Below, in pieces: positions 17,248-25,410 of a stretch of DNA of 64,000 nucleotides. Position 1 is the stretch's first letter. Every line of letters begins with the position of its first letter. Source of the stretch: JAEUIA01 sp034440255 (lineage in GTDB: Bacteria > Planctomycetota > UBA1135 > GCA-002686595); NCBI GenBank assembly GCA_034440255.1, contig JAWXBU010000121.1, positions 1-64,000 of the forward strand, written 5' to 3'. A program made the position numbers and the translations under genes. The notes beneath the pieces are model-generated. The model had not been told where the DNA came from. It ran no database searches and saw only the letters and a program-made list of their open reading frames with translations.

Positions 17248-18560
17248 TTGCCGTCGAAGAGACTCTTGAACTTGGGATGCTCGATCAACTTGGCGAACGC
17301 GGGATCGGTCTTGAGAGCCGCCAATTGCTTGGCGGTCAACGGCGCGCGATCGAGCGTCGTGAATGCATCGTTGAGGCGCTTCGTCATCGCGTAACAGCGC
17401 GCCAATCCGATGTACGCATTCACTTGTTGCGCGCGCAAATCCTCCGCGCCGAGTTGGATCGCCTTCTTGAAGTCGGCGATGGCGGCCGTGTAGTCGGCGA
17501 TCTTGAAGAGGATGTCGCCGCGCGCGCTGTACGAGCTCGGCCACTCCTTGTTCTTCTCGATCGTGTCGTCGTAGGAGGCGAGCAGTTCTTTGCGCGCGTT
17601 GCGATCGCCCGCGACGACGAGCACGACCAAAGCGCCTTCGCTGATCTCCTTCGTCGGCGACTCGGTCAAGACGCGCAGCTGTTTCTTCGCTTCGGAATCG
17701 ATGGCGGCCACGAATTGCGGCAGGAAATCGAAGACTTTCTGCCGGTTGACCGCCGTCGACGACAATTCGCCGCCGGCCTTGATCCAGGCCAAGACCGTCG
17801 CTTTGTCGACGGTCTCGGGACAGGAGCGGTAGTAGGCCATCAGCGCGTCTTGGTGTTGGACCGCCTCGATCGACGAGGCCAAGATCTTGAGCACGCGCGA
17901 GGCCATCGACGACTTGCGCGCCAGCGCCAGCGCCTCGAGCGTGCTCGCCACGACTTCGGGCCGCGCATCCGACAGACCTTCGTTCAGGATCTTGTCGTTC
18001 GATTCGCCGCCGAGGTGCGCGAGTGCGAGCAACGCTGCCGATCGCAACTCGGCTTGGTTCGAGCGGAAGATGCCGATCAAGACCGGACTCGCGCGTTCGA
18101 TGTCAGGCGATGCACCGAGCGCCGTGATCGCGTTCACGCGTCCTTCGACCGACCCCTGTTGCGCGATCTCGATCAAGCGCGTCGTCACCGCGCGACTTTT
18201 GAATTCGTTCAACGTCAAGAGCACGTACTGCGCGCGCAATTTCTGCGCGTCGGTTCCTTGAGCCCCCGGCTCGACGAGGTCGACCAGCAACAGCGCGCAC
18301 TCCGGCCCGAATGCGACGAGGCGCTTTTTGGCCGATTCGAGTGCGTCGAAATCGCGGGCGACACCGGCCTCTTCCATCCCGGCGACGATGGCGTCGACTT
18401 CACCCTTCATCGTCGACACGATCGCGGACCGGTTCGATCGCAGGCGCGCGAGCAGGTCTTGAAGTGATTCGCGGTTCTGTGCTTCGGCGGCGCAAGGGCT
18501 CGCCGAGAGTGCAAGGATCAGGACGACCCTGGGGAAGTTGAGCGGGCGCGCCATGCCCAA
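17244..18560 (-). CDS. Exported HEAT/TPR-repeat protein
   Basis: A 438-residue alpha-helical repeat protein. A signal peptide (about residues 1-27, ending CAAEAQ) is followed by HEAT-like repeats (VNAITALGASPDIERASPVL, LRSAALLALAHLGGES, VVASTLEALALARK). Near residues 335-410 is a TPR part (YSARGDILFKIADYTAAIAD). It probably scaffolds protein contacts in the periplasm. The first start is at 18560, but ATG 18554 (MARPLN) would give a tidier signal peptide. It is the first gene of a pair with the HDAC-like gene. No enzyme motif is seen. Confidence 0.7.
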   Translation of the reverse strand: MGMARPLNFPRVVLILALSASPCAAEAQNRESLQDLLARLRSNRSAIVSTMKGEVDAIVAGMEEAGVARDFDALESAKKRLVAFGPECALLLVDLVEPGAQGTDAQKLRAQYVLLTLNEFKSRAVTTRLIEIAQQGSVEGRVNAITALGASPDIERASPVLIGIFRSNQAELRSAALLALAHLGGESNDKILNEGLSDARPEVVASTLEALALARKSSMASRVLKILASSIEAVQHQDALMAYYRSCPETVDKATVLAWIKAGGELSSTAVNRQKVFDFLPQFVAAIDSEAKKQLRVLTESPTKEISEGALVVLVVAGDRNARKELLASYDDTIEKNKEWPSSYSARGDILFKIADYTAAIADFKKAIQLGAEDLRAQQVNAYIGLARCYAMTKRLNDAFTTLDRAPLTAKQLAALKTDPAFAKLIEHPKFKSLFDGK

Positions 18561-18888
18561 TCTCTACCACATGAGTCGGAAAGAGTTGCGCCCTCAGGCC
18601 GCCGGAGCGTTGGGGCGGATCACGAACCACTCGCCGCGGCGTCCGCATTGGCCCGGGACCAAGCCTTCGACCTTCGCCGCCGGCTTCGAGCGCCGGCCCT
18701 CGGAAGGGAATTCGGGCCGCGGGCCGTAGATCGCCCGCAGGCGCAATCGATGTCGGAAAACCCACGAACGCACGCGGGAACTCTTCGGACTCGCGCGCGG
18801 CGAAAAGCGAGCAAACCCGGGCGAAAGTGGCCGAACTTTGGGGTTGTGCCGGCGGGTCGGTAGCGCTCGAGCGGCCGTGCGTGTTTTC
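18561..18888. other. Divergent promoter region upstream of mnmG
   Basis: A 328-bp gap between the divergent HEAT/TPR gene and mnmG. A short minus-strand reading frame crosses it, but its Arg/Pro-rich product and lack of any motif give no support for a gene. No hairpin, repeat or clear promoter could be named. Confidence 0.4.
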
Positions 18889-20790
18889 ATGTGCGACTCC
18901 AAAACCGCCATGGAAAGCGCTTCACACCATCATCCTCCTCCGCCGCGCGGAGTTGCCGACTTCGACGTCTTGGTCGTCGGAGGCGGTCACGCGGGCATCG
19001 AAGCTGCACTCGCAGCGGCGCGTATCGGCGCGAAGACGGCGCTCGCGACGTTGCGCCTCGATCGCGTGGGCGAGATGAGTTGCAACCCGGCGATCGGAGG
19101 CCTCGGCAAAGGTCAGATCGTGCGCGAAGTCGACGCGCTAGGCGGCGCGATGGCGCGCGTCGCGGATGCGACGGGCATTCAGTTCAAGGTGCTGAACACC
19201 GGCAAAGGTCAAGCGGTGCGCGGGCCTCGCTGTCAGTCGGATCGGCATCTGTACCGCGATGAGGCCACACGTCACGCGCGCGAACAGGCGCATTTGGAGC
19301 TCGTCGAAGGTGCTGCGGTCGGGCTCGTCGTCGAAGACGGTGCGGTGCGCGGCGTCGTCTTCGCAGGCGGTCGCGTCCTGCGCGCTCGCGCCGTCGTCAT
19401 CACGACCGGAACGTTTTTGCGCGCTGTGATGCACACCGGCGAAGCGACGACCGCGGGCGGTCGCGTCGGCGAGCAAACGACGCAAGGCATCAGTGCCGAT
19501 CTCGCGCGTTTGGGCCTGAAATTGGGCCGTTTGAAGACGGGCACGCCGCCGCGCCTCGCGCGCGATTCGATCGATTTCGGTGCGCTCGCGCCGCAGGCTG
19601 GTGACGCGCAGCCGACGCCGTTTTCGTGGTGGACCGATCGAACAACCTTTCCGCTGCTGCCGCAGATCGAGTGCCACATCACGTGGACGAACGAGAAGAC
19701 GCATGCGTTCATCCGCGCGAACATCCATCGCGCGCCGATGTACGCCGGGCGAATTCAAGGTGTCGGGCCGCGCTACTGTCCGTCCGTCGAGGACAAGGTG
19801 ATGCGCTTCGCCGACAAGGATCGGCATCAGGTGTTCCTCGAACCAGAGAGTTTGTCGACGGACGTGGTGTACGTGAACGGCGTCTCGACTTCGCTGCCGG
19901 CCGAGGTGCAAGAAGAGATGGTGCACACGATCGCCGGGCTCGAGCGCGCGCGCTTCCTGCGACACGGCTACGCGGTCGAGTACGACTTCGTCGAGCCGAA
20001 TCAGTTGAGCGACGCGCTCGCGGTGAAGTCGGTGCCCGGACTTTTTCTCGCGGGACAGATCAACGGCACGTCCGGTTACGAAGAAGCGGCCGGTCAGGGC
20101 CTCATCGCAGGAGCGAATGCCGCGCTGTGGGTGTTGGAGCGGGACGCGTTCGTGCTCGGCCGCCACGAGGCCTACATCGGCGTGATGGTCGACGATCTCG
20201 TCGTTTCGAATCCGACCGAGCCCTACCGCATGTTCACGAGTCGCGCCGAGCATCGCTTGTTGTTGCGCAACGACAATGCGGAAGAGCGTTTGGTACGTCG
20301 GGCACATGACGTCGGATTGGTCGGAGACGACGCGCTCGCGAAGCTGGTCGAGCGCGAAATGCTGAAAAACGCGGCCAGAACAGCGCTCGCGAGCGTGCGC
20401 GAGAACGGCAAACGCCTCGACGAACTCTTGCTGCGACCGGAGGAGACGTGGGAATCGCTCGCGCTCCGTCATACGGTATTGCGCGAATTGGCGTTGCCCA
20501 CTCACGTCGCCGAGTCCGTCGAAACCGACGTCAAGTACGCAGGGTACGTCGAACGCCAAGCAGAGAACGTCGCGCGCACCCTGCGCCAACAAGACATCGA
20601 GATCCCGGCCGATCTCGACTATCGCGCGCTGTCCGGGCTCGCCAACGAAGCCAAGGACAAGCTGTCGCGCCTGCGGCCACGGACCCTGGGTCACGCGGCG
20701 CGAATCGCCGGCGTGCGTCCGCCGGACGTGGCGTTGCTCGCGATTCACGTCGAGCGTCAGAGGCGCGGACAAGCAAGTTCAAAGGGTTGA
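18889..20790 (+). CDS. mnmG: tRNA uridine-34 carboxymethylaminomethyl enzyme MnmG
   Basis: With MnmE it makes the cmnm5 group on wobble U34 of tRNAs, using FAD, NADH and methylene-tetrahydrofolate. From ATG 18889 the protein has 633 residues, the normal size. FAD motif DVLVVGGGHAGIEAA is at residues 26-40, then CNPAIGGLGKGQIVREVDALGG, the catalytic-Cys region GPRCQSDRHLY and LKTGTPPRL. YCPSVEDKV, GQINGTSGYEEAAGQG and the C-terminal MnmE/tRNA-binding segment SGLANEAKDKLSRLRP follow. An alternative ATG at 18910 would remove seven residues; a His/Pro run (HHHPPPPR) precedes the fold. mnmA, for the 2-thio part of the same uridine, is at 45 kb. Confidence 0.97.
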   Translation: MCDSKTAMESASHHHPPPPRGVADFDVLVVGGGHAGIEAALAAARIGAKTALATLRLDRVGEMSCNPAIGGLGKGQIVREVDALGGAMARVADATGIQFKVLNTGKGQAVRGPRCQSDRHLYRDEATRHAREQAHLELVEGAAVGLVVEDGAVRGVVFAGGRVLRARAVVITTGTFLRAVMHTGEATTAGGRVGEQTTQGISADLARLGLKLGRLKTGTPPRLARDSIDFGALAPQAGDAQPTPFSWWTDRTTFPLLPQIECHITWTNEKTHAFIRANIHRAPMYAGRIQGVGPRYCPSVEDKVMRFADKDRHQVFLEPESLSTDVVYVNGVSTSLPAEVQEEMVHTIAGLERARFLRHGYAVEYDFVEPNQLSDALAVKSVPGLFLAGQINGTSGYEEAAGQGLIAGANAALWVLERDAFVLGRHEAYIGVMVDDLVVSNPTEPYRMFTSRAEHRLLLRNDNAEERLVRRAHDVGLVGDDALAKLVEREMLKNAARTALASVRENGKRLDELLLRPEETWESLALRHTVLRELALPTHVAESVETDVKYAGYVERQAENVARTLRQQDIEIPADLDYRALSGLANEAKDKLSRLRPRTLGHAARIAGVRPPDVALLAIHVERQRRGQASSKG

Positions 20791-21010
20791 TGATCTTCTG
20801 ATTACGCAATGCCTGCAGGTGGGTCATCATGGCTTGTACGGGCGACGATATGTTCGCCTCGCTGAACCAATCACAGTGGTATCTCGAAGTGTCGGTCATC
20901 GTGTGGCCGAGAAACGATCGGAACACTGGCCGTCCATCCCATTCAACTATCCAGTCAGCACGTCCAGCTTCATCTCCTCAACGGCAAGGAGACTTCCTTT
21001 CCCCAACCAC

Positions 21011-21016
21011 AAGGAG
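21011..21016 (+). promoter_or_regulatory. Strong ribosome binding site
   Basis: AAGGAG lies 7 nt before ATG 21024 and fixes the start of the small secreted protein. Such an ideal Shine-Dalgarno sequence is unusual in this window. Confidence 0.7.
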
Positions 21017-21023
21017 ATTTCGC

Positions 21024-21398
21024 ATGAAGATCAGGGCCGTTCGCTGGCTCGCTCCATTCCTGCTGCTTGCGTGGGTGTTCCCCAGCCACGCGCATGCAGG
21101 GGTTTGGTGCGACGCCCTGGGTGGTAGCAACGGATGCCACGGGGCCACCGACTGCGTGCATTCGGTTTCCGTGGACGAAGTGTCCACCTTGACCGTGAAC
21201 GTCTACTACACAACCACCTGCACGAACAGTGCTGGGCAGCCGACAGAAACTACGACCGTTGAGACGCAGGCAAAGACGGCGACGACATCGGTGACAAACA
21301 GGTGCAATTGCGTTCTCACACCGTCGCTCGGCCGAACCTGGGGGCAGATCCTCAACGAAGGCGAGTGCTGCTCGTGCTTCGACCTTACCTGCATCTGA
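21024..21398 (+). CDS. Small secreted Cys-rich protein
   Basis: A 124-residue protein with a clear signal peptide (residues 1-25, ending SHAHAG). The mature part of about 100 residues contains about eleven cysteines (GVWCDALGGSNGC, TDCVH, TTTCTN, NRCNCVL, ECCSCFDLTC) and a Thr-rich middle. This suggests a disulfide-stabilised secreted or surface protein. I recognise no family. Codon use is visibly less GC-extreme than in neighbouring housekeeping genes (acaaccacctgc, gaaactacg), which suggests recent acquisition. A second exported gene follows after 25 bp. Confidence 0.7.
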   Translation: MKIRAVRWLAPFLLLAWVFPSHAHAGVWCDALGGSNGCHGATDCVHSVSVDEVSTLTVNVYYTTTCTNSAGQPTETTTVETQAKTATTSVTNRCNCVLTPSLGRTWGQILNEGECCSCFDLTCI

Positions 21399-21423
21399 AG
21401 GCACCTTCCCACAACTCACCATC

Positions 21424-21843
21424 ATGAAAATCAAAACTAGTTTGATCGTCTCGTCCGTCATCGTCGCAGCTTGCGCGGCGGTTGCAATCTCTCGGACGAC
21501 TCATGCGGAAGCCGCCAATAGCGCTGCACCCGCCCCAATCTTGCTCCCCCGAGTTTCAGAGACCGCTGCATCTCCCGACGGGAAAGAAGCCTTCGAGCTC
21601 ACACTGTTCGAGCCCTGGGTCGGAGCCGGGAGGCGGGTCATCGTCATGACCGGCGCCTCGATCGGTTCGACAGGGATGGTCTCCCTCTCGACATTCAAAT
21701 CCTGTGAGTCCTCGGACGTTCCCCCGCTCGAGGTCTCTCTTGTCGGTTCACGGTAGGACTGCAACGTGGTCTTGAACGTACCGACGTGGACGGACGCGAA
21801 GAAGAAATCAGATGTTCGGCTTCAGGTTCAGCTGAAGCAGTAG
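21424..21843 (+). pseudogene. Small exported protein interrupted by an in-frame TAG
   Basis: From ATG 21424 a signal peptide (about residues 1-28) leads into LPRVSETAASPDGKEAFELT and a beta-rich region, up to a TAG at 21754-21756 (110 residues). Reading on in the same frame gives 28 further codons (DCNVVLNVPTWTDAKKKSDV, then RLQVQLKQ) and a second TAG at 21841-21843. The extension has the residue make-up of a real beta strand rich protein and no frame change is needed. Either a nonsense mutation removed the last fifth, the TAG is read through, or it is a sequence error. It forms an apparent two-gene unit with the Cys-rich gene. Confidence 0.6.
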
Positions 21844-22016
21844 GTCGGATTCGAATCATGTTTGGCCGCTTCTCGCTTACACGTGAAGTTCGAGCGAGAA
21901 GCAGCTCCCAGCCCGCTGACAACTCGTTCTACCTGACCCCATCTCGCGGGCCTTCGCTGCTGTCACACGGCTGTTCGTTGTCGCGCTCGCACCGCACGGC
22001 TACGATCAGCGCCACG

Positions 22017-23489
22017 ATGAAAACCGAGACCAGCGCGAAGGGGACAGCCACCAAACTGAAGGACTACGTCGGCGGAAAGTGGGTGGCGAGCCAGGCCAAG
22101 ACTTTCCAGGACGTGAAGAATCCTGCGAACGGTGAAGTGCTCGCGCAAGTTCCGCTCGGTGTCGAAGCGGACGTCGATCGCGCGGCCAAAGCGGCGCATA
22201 CAGCGTTCCAAGAATGGCGCAGCGTCCCGGCCGTCGTGCGCGCGCGCTACTTGTTCACACTCAAACACTTGCTCGACAAACACGTCGACGAGATCGCGCT
22301 CACCGTCACGCGCGAGAACGGCAAGACGCTCGACGAAGCGCGCGGCAGCGTGAAGCGCGGCATCGAATGCGTCGAAGTTGCCGCGGGCGCGCCGTCACTC
22401 TTGATGGGACAAGTTCTCGAAGATGTCGCCAAGGGCATCGATTGCGAATCGATCCGTCAACCGATGGGCGTTTTCGCCGCGATCGCGCCGTTCAATTTTC
22501 CGGCGATGGTGCCGATGTGGTTCTTTCCGTTCGCAGTCGCGTCGGGCGACACGTTCATCGTCAAGCCGAGCGAGCAAGTTCCGCTCAGCCAGAAGCTGGT
22601 GTTCGACATCATCCACGACGCCGGTTTCCCCGCAGGCGTGCTCAACCTCGTCAACGGCGGCAAGGACGTCGTCAATGCGATCTGCACGCACCCCTTGATC
22701 CGCGGTGTGTCGTTCGTGGGTTCGAGCCCGGTCGCCGAGCACGTCTACAAGACAGCCGCCGCTCACGGCAAACGCGTGCAAGCGCTCGGTGGCGCGAAGA
22801 ACTTCCTGATCGTCATGCCCGATGCGGATCGCGAGATGACGCTCAAGTCGATCACGGATTCGGCGTACGGCTGTGCGGGCGAGCGCTGCCTCGCCGGTGC
22901 CGTCGTGCTCGCTGTCGGCGAAAGTCACAAGTGGTTGCGCGAAGGACTGCACAAGCGTGCGGCCGGGTTGAAGATCGGCGACGGCACGCAGGACGGCGTG
23001 ACACTCGGTCCCGTGATCTCGGAAGCGCACAAGAAGAAGGTCACCGGCTACATCGAAAAGGGCGTCCTGGAAGGCGCTGAAATCGTGCTCGACGGCCGCA
23101 AGACGAAAGTACCGAAGGAAGGCAATTTCTTGGGTGCGACGCTGTTCGACAAAGTCACGCCGAAGATGACGATCGCGCGCGAAGAGATCTTCGGGCCGGT
23201 CCTGTGCATCATGCCGGTCGACTCACTCGAAGACGCGCTGGCCGTGTCTAAGGAACAACCGCTCGCGAATGCCAGCTCGATCTACACGACGAGCGGCAAG
23301 AGCGCGCGCTACTTTAAGTACAACGTCGAAGCCAGCATGGTCGGCATCAACATCGGCGTCGCGGCTCCGATGAGCTTCTTCGGATTCGGCGGTGCGAAAG
23401 GCAGCTTCTTCGGCGACCTGAAAGCACACGGTCGCGAGGCGTTCGACTTCTACACCGACAGGAAGGTCGTCATCTCGCGCTGGGATTGA
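22017..23489 (+). CDS. mmsA: (Methyl)malonate-semialdehyde dehydrogenase, CoA-acylating
   Basis: Oxidises malonate semialdehyde or methylmalonate semialdehyde to acetyl-CoA or propionyl-CoA with NAD and CoA. The 490-residue ALDH-fold protein has Asn160 in APFNFPAMVP and the catalytic Cys291 in CAGERCLAG. GGAKN (258-262) replaces the usual catalytic Glu motif, which is diagnostic of the CoA-dependent MMSDH group. EEIFGPVLC and a C-terminal KGSFFGDLKAHG follow. In this setting the likely substrate is malonate semialdehyde made from beta-alanine by the aminotransferase at 30 kb, the last step of reductive pyrimidine breakdown. ATG 22017 gives the standard N terminus. Confidence 0.93.
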   Translation: MKTETSAKGTATKLKDYVGGKWVASQAKTFQDVKNPANGEVLAQVPLGVEADVDRAAKAAHTAFQEWRSVPAVVRARYLFTLKHLLDKHVDEIALTVTRENGKTLDEARGSVKRGIECVEVAAGAPSLLMGQVLEDVAKGIDCESIRQPMGVFAAIAPFNFPAMVPMWFFPFAVASGDTFIVKPSEQVPLSQKLVFDIIHDAGFPAGVLNLVNGGKDVVNAICTHPLIRGVSFVGSSPVAEHVYKTAAAHGKRVQALGGAKNFLIVMPDADREMTLKSITDSAYGCAGERCLAGAVVLAVGESHKWLREGLHKRAAGLKIGDGTQDGVTLGPVISEAHKKKVTGYIEKGVLEGAEIVLDGRKTKVPKEGNFLGATLFDKVTPKMTIAREEIFGPVLCIMPVDSLEDALAVSKEQPLANASSIYTTSGKSARYFKYNVEASMVGINIGVAAPMSFFGFGGAKGSFFGDLKAHGREAFDFYTDRKVVISRWD

Positions 23490-23514
23490 CCGTAGCGCGA
23501 GACAAGGCTGTGGG

Positions 23515-23859
23515 TCAGGCGCACAGATACTCGACCTGTTTCGAAGCCTCGGGATCGAGCTGGAGGAGGACTCGCAGCAACAGCCCGTGTGTCTCTGAAT
23601 CTGGACCGTCTTGCAGGTAGAGTTGCGCGATCAGGTCGCGCCAGCGCAGCAATTCGCGCCGTAAGCTCAGGCTCGTCTGGACTTGCACGGTCAGGTCGGT
23701 GAGCCTCAGGACGCGCTCGTAACCGAGTTTCAAACTCGGCAATCGATCGACGCAGAGCGCACGCTTCGCCCGGTGCATTTCGGCGGCGATTTGAAGTACC
23801 TGTTGCGTCCGATCGAAGTCGCGCCAGCGCTCCGTGGTGAGCTCTGCGTGCTCGCTCAT
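23515..23859 (-). CDS. Small helical protein paired with DUF5674
   Basis: A 114-residue, almost entirely alpha-helical protein with heptad-like leucine spacing (LRRELLRWRDLIAQLYLQ, LLLRVLLQLDPEA). No signal peptide, membrane segment or enzyme motif is visible. Its ATG overlaps the stop of the DUF5674 gene by 4 bp, so the two are translated together and may bind each other. Function unknown. Confidence 0.65.
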   Translation of the reverse strand: MSEHAELTTERWRDFDRTQQVLQIAAEMHRAKRALCVDRLPSLKLGYERVLRLTDLTVQVQTSLSLRRELLRWRDLIAQLYLQDGPDSETHGLLLRVLLQLDPEASKQVEYLCA

Positions 23860-24230
23860 ACCCAGGCCTCGCCGCGACCAAGCAATGAAAACACGATCGA
23901 ACGCATGCGGTCACGCGTCTTCGGGCTGGCAACGAGAATCGAACGATTCTCCTGTGCCGGTCGCACGTTGATCAGCGAGGTGTACTCGATGCAATCGTCC
24001 TCGCTGTTGCCGGGGAAGTAGTTTCCTCCCCAGAGATTCTCTTGCGCACTCCCTTGGTCGAGCAACGCGGCCTCCGCATCGACGTGCATCTCACCGCCAA
24101 CCGCCAGGATGCCTCGTTGCACGTCGACGACGAACTTGACCATGTCCGCGAAGGGGCGGTCCTTGAGGCGCGCGAGTTCCGTTGCGGGCAGCTTCTTCGA
24201 AACGATAAGGATGGGAGCGACGGGCGGCAT
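23856..24230 (-). CDS. DUF5674 family protein
   Basis: A 124-residue protein recognised by the DUF5674 pattern: VDVQRGILAVGGEMHVDAEA, LLDQGSAQENLWGGNYFPG and IEYTSLINVRPAQENRS. The family is widespread, small and uncharacterised; conserved His, Asp and Glu residues hint at a metal or nucleotide site, but nothing is proved. ATG 24230 gives the typical N terminus (MPPVAPILIVSKKL). It is the first gene of a coupled pair inserted on the minus strand between two pyrimidine-breakdown genes. A toxin-antitoxin role is possible only by analogy of layout. Confidence 0.75.
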   Translation of the reverse strand: MPPVAPILIVSKKLPATELARLKDRPFADMVKFVVDVQRGILAVGGEMHVDAEAALLDQGSAQENLWGGNYFPGNSEDDCIEYTSLINVRPAQENRSILVASPKTRDRMRSIVFSLLGRGEAWV

Positions 24231-24356
24231 GTGGCCTGAGATGATCGACGAGAGCGTGCATGACTGTCCAGCACCGAAGCCGCTCCCCGGCGACAAGCTG
24301 GAACTCGCTTGCCGGGCGCGAGTCGGCGCGCTGCAATGCGTGAGTCCCAGAATTCG

Positions 24357-24362
24357 AAGGAG
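24357..24362 (+). promoter_or_regulatory. Ribosome binding site that fixes a GTG start
   Basis: AAGGAG ends 6 nt before GTG 24369. The ATG codons further upstream in the same frame (24309, 24336) lack such a site, so the GTG is preferred for the beta-ureidopropionase gene. Confidence 0.75.
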
Positions 24363-24368
24363 ATCCTC

Positions 24369-25241
24369 GTGGCTCGAATCGTACGCGGCGGCCTGATCCA
24401 GTGCTCGAACCCCATCAACGACGAGACGCGCAAGGTCTCGGAAATCCAGCAGGCTGCGCTCGAAAAGCACCTGCCGTTCGTCGAAGAAGCGGCGCAGCGC
24501 GGTGTGCAGATGCTCTGTCTGCAGGAGATCTTCAACGGCCCGTACTTCTGCCCGAGTCAGAGCGCGCGCTGGTACGACGCGGCTGAATCCGTGCCTGGTC
24601 CGACGACGGAAGTGTTCCGCGCGCTCGCGAAGAAGCATCGCATGGTCATAGTCGTGCCCGTGTACGAGCGCGAGCAGGCCGGCGTTTACTACAACACCGC
24701 CGCCGTCATCGACGCGGACGGAACCTATCTGGGCAAATACCGTAAGTGCCATATCCCGCACACCTCGGGCTTCTGGGAGAAGTACTTCTTCAAGCCCGGT
24801 AACCTCGGGTATCCCGTGTTCCAAACGATGTACGGCAAGATCGGCGTGTACATCTGTTACGACCGACACTTCCCCGAAGGCGCTCGCATCCTGGGATTGA
24901 ACGGTGCCGAGATCGTGTTCAATCCGTCGGCGACGGTGGCGGGGCTCTCGCAATATCTGTGGAAGCTCGAACAACCGGCGCACGCCGTCGCGAACGGTTA
25001 CTTCGTCGGCGCGATCAATCGTGTCGGCACGGAAGCACCGTGGGGCATCGGCAAGTTCTACGGCACGAGTTACTTCGTCGATCCGCGCGGGAGTTTCCTC
25101 GCAACGGGGAGTGAAGACAAAGACGAATTGGTCGTCGCCGACATGGACCTCGAACAGATCGAAGAAGTGCGCCGCGTGTGGCAGTTCTATCGCGATCGCC
25201 GGCCGGAGACGTACATGGAGATGGTCGAGTTGTTGCCTTGA
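24369..25241 (+). CDS. pydC: Beta-ureidopropionase (N-carbamoyl-beta-alanine amidohydrolase)
   Basis: Carbon-nitrogen hydrolase that turns N-carbamoyl-beta-alanine into beta-alanine, CO2 and ammonia, the third step of reductive pyrimidine breakdown. From GTG 24369 it has 290 residues, the family norm. The nitrilase-superfamily triad is visible: Glu53 in LQEIFNGPYF, Lys126 in YRKCHIP and Cys163 in VYICYDRHFPE. The relatives closest in pattern are beta-ureidopropionases, but AguB-type N-carbamoylputrescine amidohydrolases share the fold. The surrounding pyrimidine genes favour the first. Confidence 0.9.
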   Translation: MARIVRGGLIQCSNPINDETRKVSEIQQAALEKHLPFVEEAAQRGVQMLCLQEIFNGPYFCPSQSARWYDAAESVPGPTTEVFRALAKKHRMVIVVPVYEREQAGVYYNTAAVIDADGTYLGKYRKCHIPHTSGFWEKYFFKPGNLGYPVFQTMYGKIGVYICYDRHFPEGARILGLNGAEIVFNPSATVAGLSQYLWKLEQPAHAVANGYFVGAINRVGTEAPWGIGKFYGTSYFVDPRGSFLATGSEDKDELVVADMDLEQIEEVRRVWQFYRDRRPETYMEMVELLP

Positions 25242-25270
25242 CCTGCGTGCTTTGGAAAGGACTGCGCTCC

Positions 25271-25322
25271 ATCCGTTCAGAGAGCTTCTGCACGAGTTCG
25301 ACGTGCGATCTCTCGAACGGAT
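25271..25322. terminator. Extended hairpin between pydC and the ABC permease
   Basis: Outer arms ATCCGTTC (25271-25278) and GAACGGAT (25315-25322) continue inward, after a one-base bulge, as GAGAG/CTCTC. They end in an inner 5-bp stem GCACG/CGTGC (25290-25294 with 25302-25306). The hairpin lies between convergent genes and probably terminates transcription from one or both sides. Confidence 0.55.
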
Positions 25323-25410
25323 TCTCTGTGTCGTGCGGGCTGATTCGGTGAGCGAAACGTGCAGCCTCGCGTGGGTGAAATTCTAGCGCGGGGCGCTCGC
25401 TATTCGCGCA

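Noticed and set aside
18594..18911. 105-codon minus-strand gene upstream of mnmG
   Set aside because: Overlaps the mnmG start, has basic low-complexity composition and no motif.
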